NCBI GenBank assembly: GCA_905233835.1
Contig: CAJOGB010000074.1
Coordinates: forward strand, 1 to 7,179
From: an uncultured Lachnospiraceae bacterium
Lineage (GTDB): Bacteria; Bacillota; Clostridia; Lachnospirales; Lachnospiraceae
Direction of reading: 5' to 3'
Length of the DNA: 7,179 nt
Below, piece after piece: positions 1-6,830 of this stretch (position 1 is its first letter; each line of letters starts with the position of its first letter). The notes beneath the pieces are model-generated. The model was given only the letters and a program-made list of their open reading frames with translations. It had not been told where the DNA came from and made no database searches. Both the position numbers and the translations under genes were made by a program.

Positions 1-2505
1 TGACTTTAACACATCAAAAAACTCCGCTACATCAGGTCTACTTTGCTGACTATAATACCATCCCTGCTCTGCCTCTTCGTAATCTTTGCGGTACAAATAA
101 TGCGGGATCTCCTTACCATCCACATACACATGGAACGGGGCTTTCCCCGGATGGAACACATCCAGTCGCATTACTTCCACAGCGGATTCATAGTCTCCCA
201 TGGAAACAAAGGAAACGTTAGTGTGTTCCGAACCCGTTTCTCGACCGGTAGTATACATGGATATGGCGGTTGCCTTAAATTCTCCCTTTTCGTAATCCAA
301 AGAACATCCGTCATCCTCATAAAGCACGAAACTTCCATCTTCATCCGGAGCCATAATCAACGTCAAATCCGTTACCTTATCGCTGGTTAGATTCATGATT
401 TCATTTTCCGCCATAGGAATAATGGCACCGCTTCGGACAAAGAGAGGAATGCTTTTTTCGTCCACATCGATTTCCAAAGTGCAGCCGCCTTCGAAGACTT
501 CTCCGGAATAGAAATCATAGAACTTACCACCGTCATCCGGCAAATAAACGACTTTCGTGTCTGCACCCTCTTCTACTACAGGTGCCACCAAAAGAGATTC
601 GCCAAGCATGAAATTCACATCTTCGTCGTAACAATCACAATCACATTCAAATTCCATAAAGAATGGTCGCATCATCGGAAGTCCGCCTTTTGTTGATTCA
701 TACATCAACGAATAGAAATAAGGACTTAATTGATATCTTAACTGAATTGCATCCCGAATGAGAGGAGTAATATCGCCGTACATCCAGGGCTCCGTCACCG
801 TGTTATCCACGTTTACGGAATGGATGGAAAATCTGGGCATAAATACTCCCATCTGTACCCAACGAAGGAATAACTCCTCGGAAGGTGCCGGTCCATAGAA
901 TCCGCCTACGTCACAGCCCTGGTTGGACACTCCCGACGCACTCATGCCAAGCATGGTGGCGATATTATACTTCAGGGCCTCCCAGCAGGTTAAATTATCT
1001 CCCGCCCAAGTTTGAGCATAGTGTTGAATTCCCGCATGGCCGGAGCGACAAACCACAAAAGGTCTTACATTTCCGTGATACTCCCGTATCGCTTCATAGG
1101 CCAACTTACACATCAAAGAGGACATTACGGATTTTTGCGCTCCGATGGTGGATGTCTTTCCCTCAAAATAGACTTTGGAATCCTTATCCACTACGGAATC
1201 GTACTCGCAGTTATCGTTCCAAATCGAAGTCACTCCGTATTTTAAAAGGTTCTCCTTTAAGTATTCTTTCCAATGATCTCTGGTGGTATCCTTTGTAAAA
1301 TCAACGAAATATCCGTCGCCGCCCCACCAGGTACCGACTGCAGGTTTTGCTTCCGCAAAAGGGGTATCTCCTTGCGATGCATCCTCTGACTCCAACACAA
1401 ACATTTCCTTTTCTTCCATTTCAGAAAGAAGCGGATGCACCAAAAGCATACCCGGCTTTACGTTTGGAGAAACGGCAATGCCACGGTCTTTCATGGCTTT
1501 AAACCAAGCAGCAGGATCTTTAAATCGATCCTTATTCCAGGTAAAGGAGCATCTCTTTATGCCTTCTTCAGTGGGAATCGCGCAGTATCCGGAAGAAAGC
1601 TGGAATCCGTCCATAGGGATTTCTTCTTTTTTTGCGGTATCCACAAAACCTAAGATGGCATCATCGCAGTCTTTTTCCAGTTCCGGATAATACATGGAAG
1701 ATCCCAAATATCCAAGGGCCGCCTTCGGCAAAAGAACACTCTTTCCCGTAAGATCTGTGTAACGAGAAATCACTTCTTTTACAGTTGGACCTGCGATAAA
1801 GAAAAGATCCACATCCCCGCTGTCTACCGTATAGGTACTGTAGCGATGCCAGTAGTTTCTCTTTTGTCTTCCCAGGTTAAACTCGCATTCGGCACTGTTA
1901 TGGTAAAAATAACCTACGGCTTTGTGAGTCTTTTCGTTTAAACGAACATAAAAAGGAATATGCTTATACAAACTCTCGGTCTTTTCGGGATTGTAGCCCA
2001 TGGAATCTCCCGGAGCCAAACGAAGGCTTTCTTCCGCCTTATTTAAATGACCGGACTGCTCTCCGAAGCCGAAGAAATGATCGCTTTCTTCAATTTGTAC
2101 GGAATGCATGCGGCGAAGATTTCCGTCCTTACGATATGCTAAATCCGGTATATCCGCATGAAGTACATTGCCCTCTTTATCCAAAATACGGATGATGAAC
2201 GGCTTTTTTTGAATCAAAATATCAAGTTTTTCTCCTGTGATAAGATAAGTATCCTCTTTCGAAGAAAGTTCTGATTTTGCGACATCAATGCGCTTTCTTT
2301 CTCCCTCAAACAGACCGTCGGTTCTCGAATCCCAGGCAGTCAGAAGAAGGGAATAACTTGCCTCATCAAAATCTCCATCAAATCCCGCACGGATACGCAC
2401 AATATCATCCGTTAACATCCAGATTCTGATAGGCACCGCGTTGGTGTTTATTTCGTAAAAATTCTTTTTCTTTTTTACATCAAATGCTTCTCGTACGATT
2501 TGCAT
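1..2505 (-). CDS. Glycoside hydrolase family 31 enzyme, alpha-glucosidase type (3' end outside the window)
   Basis: The minus-strand frame from the ATG at 2505 stays open for 835 codons to the window edge, so the C-terminus is missing. GH31 enzymes are retaining alpha-glycosidases that cleave alpha-glucosides (sometimes alpha-xylosides) or transfer their sugar. Visible motifs are FFGFGEQ at residues 144-150 at the end of the N-terminal beta domain; IWNDNCEYD at 428-436 with D431 as likely nucleophile; RSGHAG at 487-492; WAGDN at 500-504 with D503 as likely acid/base; CDVGGFYG at 531-538; and PRFSIH at 557-562. LLVAPV, then beta-rich C-terminal sequence, follow the barrel. There is no signal peptide, so the enzyme is probably cytoplasmic and acts on imported oligosaccharides. 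The start is supported by AGGGGG five bases upstream. It has its own promoter, and no sugar transporter lies in the window. The family is certain; the substrate is not. A Cys follows the WNDN motif where this subgroup usually has Asn. Confidence 0.93.
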   Translation of the reverse strand, partial: MQIVREAFDVKKKKNFYEINTNAVPIRIWMLTDDIVRIRAGFDGDFDEASYSLLLTAWDSRTDGLFEGERKRIDVAKSELSSKEDTYLITGEKLDILIQKKPFIIRILDKEGNVLHADIPDLAYRKDGNLRRMHSVQIEESDHFFGFGEQSGHLNKAEESLRLAPGDSMGYNPEKTESLYKHIPFYVRLNEKTHKAVGYFYHNSAECEFNLGRQKRNYWHRYSTYTVDSGDVDLFFIAGPTVKEVISRYTDLTGKSVLLPKAALGYLGSSMYYPELEKDCDDAILGFVDTAKKEEIPMDGFQLSSGYCAIPTEEGIKRCSFTWNKDRFKDPAAWFKAMKDRGIAVSPNVKPGMLLVHPLLSEMEEKEMFVLESEDASQGDTPFAEAKPAVGTWWGGDGYFVDFTKDTTRDHWKEYLKENLLKYGVTSIWNDNCEYDSVVDKDSKVYFEGKTSTIGAQKSVMSSLMCKLAYEAIREYHGNVRPFVVCRSGHAGIQHYAQTWAGDNLTCWEALKYNIATMLGMSASGVSNQGCDVGGFYGPAPSEELFLRWVQMGVFMPRFSIHSVNVDNTVTEPWMYGDITPLIRDAIQLRYQLSPYFYSLMYESTKGGLPMMRPFFMEFECDCDCYDEDVNFMLGESLLVAPVVEEGADTKVVYLPDDGGKFYDFYSGEVFEGGCTLEIDVDEKSIPLFVRSGAIIPMAENEIMNLTSDKVTDLTLIMAPDEDGSFVLYEDDGCSLDYEKGEFKATAISMYTTGRETGSEHTNVSFVSMGDYESAVEVMRLDVFHPGKAPFHVYVDGKEIPHYLYRKDYEEAEQGWYYSQQSRPDVAEFFDVLKS

Positions 2506-2536
2506 AACATCCCCCTAAAAGATTTCAATTACCTTA

Positions 2537-2560
2537 AGTATATCAGTTTTTTACAAAGAA
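2537..2560 (-). promoter_or_regulatory. Probable promoter of the GH31 gene
   Basis: On the minus strand TATACT at 2542-2537 is a good -10 box, about 31 bases upstream of the ATG at 2505. It would give a leader of about 25 bases that contains the AGGGGG ribosome binding site. The -35 region is a T-rich stretch with no clear TTGACA, so the promoter is probably weak or activator dependent. I saw no convincing catabolite (cre) site overlapping it. Confidence 0.5.
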
Positions 2561-2623
2561 AAAAGAGGCGATTCCTTGGACAATCTTTTATGTGCCATCA
2601 TTTGTTCAAAACTGCTGACCGTA

Positions 2624-2654
2624 AGACAGCCCCTCGAATTTCGAGGGGCTGTTT
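2624..2654. terminator. Strong GC-rich stem-loop, terminator-like, orientation unclear
   Basis: The arms ACAGCCCCTCGAA (2626-2638) and TTCGAGGGGCTGT (2640-2652) are exact inverted repeats around one base, giving an 11-bp stem with a 5-base loop. On the plus strand the stem extends by a G-U and an A-U pair and is followed by only a weak U-rich tail (TTTAAATAAA). On the minus strand the stem is followed by CTTACGG, with no U tract. It could be a weak plus-strand terminator, a barrier between ddl and GH31 transcription, or a protein-binding palindrome. Confidence 0.5.
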
Positions 2655-2679
2655 AAATAAAGAGGATTATAATGAAATG

Positions 2680-2817
2680 AAACTTTTCACGTTGTTATCT
2701 TTCGTTCGACCTCCCGGGGAATTAGAAGAGCCATCGCTTCGCAACTTCCACAACCGCATTTAGTTGTCATATCTGTTGAAGCGCCTCTCTTCTAATTCCG
2801 AGAGGATTTTTTTATTT
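2680..2817 (+). ncRNA. Candidate plus-strand structured small RNA of about 135 nt
   Basis: TATAAT at 2668-2673 could start a plus-strand RNA near 2680, though no matching -35 box is evident. The RNA can fold as one long imperfect hairpin: 2710-2713 with 2802-2805, a 13-bp perfect stem 2718-2730 with 2787-2799, 2735-2740 with 2778-2783, and an apical 2750-2754 with 2763-2767. Seven Ts follow directly. I do not recognise it as 6S, SRP, RNase P, tmRNA or a known riboswitch. A 28-codon frame (ATG at 2677, TAG at 2761-2763) lies in the same stretch and could instead be a leader or small peptide. The pairing is directly visible; the existence of the transcript is inferred. Confidence 0.3.
2784..2813 (+). 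terminator. Plus-strand intrinsic terminator
   Basis: CCTCTC (2784-2789) pairs with GAGAGG (2800-2805) across a 10-base loop and is followed by A and seven Ts (2807-2813). Bases 2787-2789 are also needed by the longer 13-bp stem, so the two folds exclude each other, as in terminator/antiterminator pairs. No plus-strand gene follows, since the next gene is ddl on the minus strand. Confidence 0.55.
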
Positions 2818-2838
2818 GGTAAACGCATTCTAACATAC

Positions 2839-2873
2839 AAAAAGACACAGAATCGATGTATCCATTCTGTGTC
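2839..2873 (-). terminator. Intrinsic terminator of the PH-hydrolase-Mur ligase-ddl operon
   Basis: A perfect 10-bp stem (GACACAGAAT at 2844-2853 with ATTCTGTGTC at 2864-2873) encloses a 10-base loop. In the minus direction it is followed by five Ts (2843-2839), about 55 bases after the ddl stop codon. A TTTT follows on the plus side too (2875-2878), so it may also work in the other direction. Confidence 0.8.
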
Positions 2874-2928
2874 CTTTTATTCACACTATTCACAATTTAT
2901 TGTTAATAAGTCTGACAATTTGCTTTTC

Positions 2929-4110
2929 TTACAGTTTTGAGCCCTTGGAACCACCGAAGCTGGCGGTGTTTAAAATGTTGGTATCAAAGGTAAAGGTAAG
3001 GGCTTCTTCCGTACGTACACGCTTTAATGAAAGCTGAATCATACGATCTAAGAGTTCTTTATAAGGAACGCCCACCGGCTCCCAAAGATAAAATGCCAAG
3101 GATCCCGGAATGGTGTTAATTTCGTTAAAGTAAAGTTTACCGTTTTCTTCATCGATCATAAAGTCGATTCTGGAAACCCCGTTACAGCCCAATGCCTTAA
3201 AGGACTTAACGGCTAGCTCACGAACTTCTTCACGCTTCTCGAAAGAGAGTTCCGCAGGAATCTTTCTGGATACGGATGCCATTCCCTTAGAGCCCCCGTT
3301 TTTCGAACCGGATACGTATTTATCCTCATAGCTTAAGATATCTTCCGTATGAAGAGGTTCTTCACACTCGGAAGCGATGGCTTCATTTTCATCTCCAAGT
3401 ACAGAGCAGTTAATCTCACGAAGTTTTGTAATGGCATGCTCTACCAATACTTTTGTGGCATAGCGGAAAGCATCATCCACAGAAGACGCCAGCTCTGCAC
3501 GGTTCTTTGCCACAGAAATTCCAACAGATGATCCAAGGTTAACAGGCTTTACGATGACAGGATAACCCAAAGCACTTTCTACGGAATCCATTAACTTTTC
3601 CATATCTTCATAATCAGATAAGGTATAAAGCTTTGCGGGAAGCACAGGAACGTCTGCTTCCTTTAAGATTGCCTTCATAATAAACTTATCCATACCTACA
3701 GCGGAACTTGTAACGTCACATCCCACAAAAGGAATTCCCAAGGTCTTTAAATAGCCCTGGAAAGCACCGTCTTCCACGTTGGTCCCGTGAACCACCGGGA
3801 AAGCCACATCGATTTTTTCATCCACGCCACGGCCAAATTTTTTTAAGGGATAGCCTACCATATGGACCCCATCGTCCTCGGAAATCATAATCACTCTTTG
3901 AGAGCGTTTTAAAAGACCGTCGATGTCTTTATAGTTTTCAATCTTTCCGATGTCCTCACCGATGTACATCTCGTTTTTCTTTGTCATGTAAACGGGAATC
4001 ACATCGTATTTGTCCGTATCCATGCTCATATAGGCCTGGATACCGGAAATAACGGACACCTCATGCTCTACGCTTTTTCCGCCAAAAAGTAATGCTACTC
4101 TTAACTTCAT
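2929..4110 (-). CDS. ddl: D-alanine--D-alanine ligase
   Basis: This ATP-grasp enzyme joins two D-Ala using ATP to make the dipeptide that MurF adds to the peptidoglycan stem in the cytoplasm. Motifs in order are FGGKSVEHEVSV at residues 9-20 (E15), PVVHGTNVEDG at 105-115, KPVNLGSSVGIS at 188-199, EH then REINCSVLG at 224-239, SYEDKY at 260-265, SRIDFM at 313-318 and NEINTIPG at 329-336. E15, S194 and Y265 appear to match the Glu-Ser-Tyr set of D-Ala-D-Ala ligases, and no His suggesting a D-lactate ligase is seen. At 393 residues it is longer than most Ddl proteins (roughly 300-370). The extra length includes a Gly/Ser/Lys-rich stretch after Y265 and a GGSKGSKL tail. The ATG is preceded by AGAGGTG at 7 bases, directly after the Mur ligase stop. 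It is the last gene of the operon, with a terminator downstream. Confidence 0.96.
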   Translation of the reverse strand: MKLRVALLFGGKSVEHEVSVISGIQAYMSMDTDKYDVIPVYMTKKNEMYIGEDIGKIENYKDIDGLLKRSQRVIMISEDDGVHMVGYPLKKFGRGVDEKIDVAFPVVHGTNVEDGAFQGYLKTLGIPFVGCDVTSSAVGMDKFIMKAILKEADVPVLPAKLYTLSDYEDMEKLMDSVESALGYPVIVKPVNLGSSVGISVAKNRAELASSVDDAFRYATKVLVEHAITKLREINCSVLGDENEAIASECEEPLHTEDILSYEDKYVSGSKNGGSKGMASVSRKIPAELSFEKREEVRELAVKSFKALGCNGVSRIDFMIDEENGKLYFNEINTIPGSLAFYLWEPVGVPYKELLDRMIQLSLKRVRTEEALTFTFDTNILNTASFGGSKGSKL

Positions 4111-4126
4111 TTATAAACACCTCTTT

Positions 4127-5386
4127 TTAATAGTTGTCAGGAAGATCATTCTCTAAGAGAATATACTTTTGTCCCTGACCCTTTATTCTGTAGGCCTGGT
4201 TTAAGGCCTCTTCTAACTTATCAAATACGAAGAGTTTCTCCTGTGGGAAATCCTTGCTTAATACGCCGTCATAAATAGGCTTTGTGTGTTTCGCACCTAC
4301 AAGCAAAATGTAATCGCAGCAGTCCGCCGCGTAAGTTCCGAACTTATAGTTGTACTCTTCCTCTTTGTCGCCTAATTCTACCATACCCGGCGTAATAAGA
4401 ATACGGATTCCGTCAAACATTTTTAAAGTTTCAACTGCTGCCTTTGAACCGACAGGGTTGGAATTGTAGGCGTCATCGATAATGGTCACGTCTCCGTGAG
4501 GTTTCATTTCCATACGATGTTCCACCGGTTGAATACGACGAACCGGAACTTTTAATTCCTTAAGGCTCATGCCAAGGGAATGGGCCACGCCGATAGCTCC
4601 CACTACGTTTATAACGTTATGAGCACCGATTAATTTCATGGTAAAGCGTTCTTCTTCACCATCAGGCGTTACTACCGTAAATTCCGTTCCCATTTGCGAT
4701 ACACTCAAATCTTTGGCACGATACCCCTTGCCATCTTTTTCCGAATAATAGAATATTTTCTCGGAATATTCCGTGGCTTTATCCTGAATGTATTCGTTAT
4801 CGCCATTTAAGAACAATAATCCGCCGGTCGGAAGTGCATCTGCAAGTTCAAACTTTGTCTTTTGGATATTCTCCATTGTAAAGAAGGTCTCCAGATGCTG
4901 GGGTCCAATGGAAGTGATAATTCCCATGTCGGGATGCGCAATATCGCAAACTTCTTTGATATCTCCCACATGTCTGGCACCCATTTCACAAAGGAAAATT
5001 TCATGGGTTGGTTTTAAATCACGACGCACCGTAATGGTAACTCCAAGAGGTGTGTTGAAATTTCCCGGAGTCATCAAAACATTATATTTATTCTGAAGCA
5101 AGGTCTTTAAGTAATACTTCATGGAAGTTTTTCCGTAGCTTCCGGTAATACCGATGACCTTTAAATTTGGCATGGAATTTAAACGCTTTTTCGCATCGTT
5201 TATATACCAGTTGGAAATTCCTTTTTCAATTGGGTGATTTACGATGTTTGCAAGGATATCAAAAAACCACTGTACACTTACAACGATAATCGCAATCCCG
5301 GAAAGAGCTTCCCATCCGAATCCGAAGAAAAGTGCAATAGACATCGCCACGCAAAGCAACACCATGGTCACTATAAGCCGTTTCAC
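4127..5386 (-). CDS. murF: MurF-like Mur ligase with N-terminal membrane segments
   Basis: Mur ligases use ATP to add an amino acid or dipeptide to the muropeptide; MurF adds D-Ala-D-Ala. Seen here are two hydrophobic segments (about residues 3-22 and 26-48), the P-loop GITGSYGKTS at 79-88, GNFNTPLG at 108-115, EMGA at 134-137, QHLE at 163-166, probable carbamoylated K178, GAHNVIN at 254-260, EHRME at 289-293, the MurF hallmark DDAYNSNP at 304-311, and GMVELG at 334-339. The central ATPase and C-terminal domains are complete. The N-terminal UDP-MurNAc-binding domain of ordinary MurF is absent, replaced by membrane helices. The start is a GTG in a GTGA overlap with the preceding gene, with no Shine-Dalgarno sequence, so translation must be coupled or the two frames were once one. 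The symbol rests on motif similarity; the acceptor could be lipid-linked muropeptide or something else. It is not MurT, since no zinc-cysteine cluster or gatD neighbour is seen. Confidence 0.88.
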   Translation of the reverse strand: MKRLIVTMVLLCVAMSIALFFGFGWEALSGIAIIVVSVQWFFDILANIVNHPIEKGISNWYINDAKKRLNSMPNLKVIGITGSYGKTSMKYYLKTLLQNKYNVLMTPGNFNTPLGVTITVRRDLKPTHEIFLCEMGARHVGDIKEVCDIAHPDMGIITSIGPQHLETFFTMENIQKTKFELADALPTGGLLFLNGDNEYIQDKATEYSEKIFYYSEKDGKGYRAKDLSVSQMGTEFTVVTPDGEEERFTMKLIGAHNVINVVGAIGVAHSLGMSLKELKVPVRRIQPVEHRMEMKPHGDVTIIDDAYNSNPVGSKAAVETLKMFDGIRILITPGMVELGDKEEEYNYKFGTYAADCCDYILLVGAKHTKPIYDGVLSKDFPQEKLFVFDKLEEALNQAYRIKGQGQKYILLENDLPDNY

Positions 5387-5658
5387 TCTGGCCGTGTACT
5401 TAAGCGATAGACCAAGATATCCATAAAAAGGGTAAGATAGATTAAGATATCAAGTCCAAGTACCGGGACAAACAGTCGAATCACACCCACTGCCAAACCA
5501 AAGTACAACAGCCACTGCTGACGCAGGTTCTTTTTTAACCAATGGATATGCTCACCGTTTTTATATCCGTTTAATTGAAACATATGCAGGTTATGACGCA
5601 GAGTAAGGGATGTCGCATACACTGCCATCGCCACTGCAATGATTACTCGAAAAATCAT
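5383..5658 (-). CDS. Small membrane protein, possibly the detached N-terminus of the Mur ligase
   Basis: This 91-residue product has a hydrophobic segment at about 2-20, a polar stretch containing HMFQLNGYKNGEHIHWLKKN (24-43), and two further hydrophobic segments at about 48-70 and 70-87. The start is supported by GGAG eight bases upstream, and the hydrolase stop lies inside that spacing. Its TGA overlaps the GTG of the Mur ligase. The Mur ligase frame is also open upstream of that GTG for 21 codons (5449-5387), reading SLKYTARVKRL across the junction. One added T in the five-T run at 5429-5425 would join F78 of this protein to that frame and give one membrane Mur ligase of about 510 residues. 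It is therefore either a real small partner subunit or the 5' part of a broken gene. I know no independent function for it. Confidence 0.72.
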   Translation of the reverse strand: MIFRVIIAVAMAVYATSLTLRHNLHMFQLNGYKNGEHIHWLKKNLRQQWLLYFGLAVGVIRLFVPVLGLDILIYLTLFMDILVYRLSTRPE

Positions 5659-5661
5659 GTA

Positions 5662-6429
5662 TTAAACTCCAAAATAAGACTGTATTACAGATTTAAATTT
5701 CGCAGGTTGATCTAAGAAGGAATAATGTCCGCCTTCTAAGACTACAAGTCCGGCAGAAGGAATAAGCTGTTCAAAAAGTTTACCGTCGGAAAGCGGAGTT
5801 GCAGTATCCTTGTCTCCCCAAATAAGAAGGGTGTCCTGCTTGATGTTTGGCATTAAATGGCGAAGATCTTCATTAACCGCCATCACCAAGCACTGACGCA
5901 TGATTGGCGTCGCATTCCGATAATCCGCGGAGCCCTGACGGGATTTCCAGTCATCCACCAGTTCCGGGAACAATGCGTAAAAAACTTTATTAAAATACAG
6001 CTTCTTTAAAAGCTTGTAGCGTCTGATTTTCATCTTCTGTGAAAAACTTTTCTCCGGCACTATGCCGGCGGCATCCACAAAGACGATGCGCTCGATTTCA
6101 AAAGGAAGAGCCTTTCGATTGGCAAGTTTTATAATCACACGTCCGCCATAGGAATGACCGATCAAAGATGCCGAATCAATTTTTAACGCTTCCATGAACT
6201 TGATGAAAAAATCCGTGTAAGCATCCACGTTCCATGGTTCACGAGGCTCGGTGCTTTCTCCGAATCCCGGAAAATCAAACTGCACCACTTTGTACTTTGG
6301 TGCAAGGGCAGATGCGATGGAATCATAGATTCCGCAGGTGGTTCCCCAACCCTGCAAAATCACCACATACTTATCGCCGTCACCTGTGATTTTATAATTA
6401 ATGTCATATCCGTCGATAGAAACAATCAT
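5662..6429 (-). CDS. Alpha/beta hydrolase
   Basis: The 255-residue protein has the alpha/beta hydrolase fold pattern: LQGWGTT at residues 25-31 (oxyanion-hole region, with Gln where HGWG is common), DFPGFGES at 52-59, the nucleophile elbow GHSYGG at 91-96 with S93, WGDKD at 204-208 with D208 as likely acid, and GGHY at 233-236 with H235. The triad S93-D208-H235 is complete, so an active esterase, peptidase or amidase is likely. A helical cap region falls at about 125-190. There is no signal peptide, so it is probably cytoplasmic. It starts 3 bases after the PH-domain gene stop and ends 3 bases before the small membrane protein, firmly inside the operon. Its substrate cannot be read from the sequence; the neighbours suggest a link to the cell envelope or D-Ala-containing compounds, which is inference only. 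Confidence 0.9.
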   Translation of the reverse strand: MIVSIDGYDINYKITGDGDKYVVILQGWGTTCGIYDSIASALAPKYKVVQFDFPGFGESTEPREPWNVDAYTDFFIKFMEALKIDSASLIGHSYGGRVIIKLANRKALPFEIERIVFVDAAGIVPEKSFSQKMKIRRYKLLKKLYFNKVFYALFPELVDDWKSRQGSADYRNATPIMRQCLVMAVNEDLRHLMPNIKQDTLLIWGDKDTATPLSDGKLFEQLIPSAGLVVLEGGHYSFLDQPAKFKSVIQSYFGV

Positions 6430-6432
6430 CTC

Positions 6433-6798
6433 TTAGATATCCTCTTCACCATCTTCGTCATCTGCCATAAATTCTCTTGCAGAAACACGGTTTGCTTTAC
6501 GCTCTTTTTCTACGTAATCACTTAATAATTTCTTAAGGCCCATGGCATCTTTTACGTTGATAAGGTCGATATTTCTCGCAGACTTATCGGAAGTACGAAG
6601 GGAAATGGTTCCGATTCCGAAAATTCTTTGAATAATGTTTGCGGAATATCCGATATCCAAGATTCGATACAAACGAATCTCGTCCTGCTTTTTATTTAAA
6701 AAACCGGTGTCGATGTATAAAACTTTTCCGTCACTTGAATATACGGTAAAAGTCCAAGGTAAACCGATAATCCATCTTTTGCGTTCGCGAAATAACAT
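6433..6798 (-). CDS. Bacterial PH-domain protein (bPH2/DUF304-like)
   Basis: The first gene of the operon encodes about 121 residues with the bacterial pleckstrin-homology pattern: GLPWTFTVYSSDGKVLYIDTG, then EIRLYRILDI, QRIFGIGTISLRTSD and a C-terminal helix ending in LLSDYVEKER. A very acidic tail (DDEDGEED) closes the protein. No membrane segment or signal peptide is seen. Two in-frame ATGs are present. The one at 6804 lies only 2 bases after GGGAGG, too close for use, whereas the one at 6798 has an 8-base spacing and is chosen here. Such proteins are usually small envelope-associated or regulatory modules of unknown activity; no catalytic residues are evident. Confidence 0.82.
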   Translation of the reverse strand: MLFRERKRWIIGLPWTFTVYSSDGKVLYIDTGFLNKKQDEIRLYRILDIGYSANIIQRIFGIGTISLRTSDKSARNIDLINVKDAMGLKKLLSDYVEKERKANRVSAREFMADDEDGEEDI

Positions 6799-6830
6799 AT
6801 ACATTTCCTCCCAATCAAAAATCTTGTTCG

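Larger units (their letters stand above)
2506..2928. other. 423-base intergenic region with several stem-loops and no convincing protein gene
   Basis: This gap lies between the stop of ddl and the start of the GH31 gene, which read the same way. From the ddl side it holds the ddl terminator (2839-2873), a plus-strand terminator with an overlapping long stem (2710-2813), a TATAAT that is readable on both strands (2668-2673), a 27-base palindrome (2626-2652) and the GH31 promoter. Only very short reading frames (25-28 codons) occur, on both strands, and none resembles a family I know. Two terminator-like signals facing the plus strand in a gap flanked only by minus-strand genes suggest a small plus-strand transcript. 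Confidence 0.7.

Noticed and set aside
43..1690. Several plus-strand open frames of 72-137 codons across this stretch
   Set aside because: They lie antisense to the continuous GH31 frame, have no family resemblance or ribosome binding sites, and have compositions typical of shadow frames.
2576..2656. 26-codon plus-strand frame starting with TTG, with AGAGG 7 bases upstream
   Set aside because: The spacing is good, but there is no promoter, the protein resembles nothing, and its end is forced by the GC-rich stem-loop sequence.
2680..2817. 6S RNA or T-box leader
   Set aside because: It is too short for a typical 6S RNA, no T-box sequence is seen, and no plus-strand gene follows.
2929..5386. 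Vancomycin-resistance (Van-type) cluster
   Set aside because: The ligase has the Tyr-containing KY motif of D-Ala-D-Ala enzymes, and there is no VanH-like dehydrogenase, VanX/VanY peptidase or two-component system in the window.
4127..5386. MurT (lipid II amidation) or cyanophycin synthetase
   Set aside because: There is no cysteine zinc cluster and no GatD partner, the MurF-specific DDAYNSNP motif is present, and the ATP-grasp partner is a clear separate Ddl.
6799..6804. Upstream ATG of the PH-domain gene as the start
   Set aside because: It lies only 2 bases from the GGGAGG ribosome binding site; the ATG at 6798 has the normal 8-base spacing.
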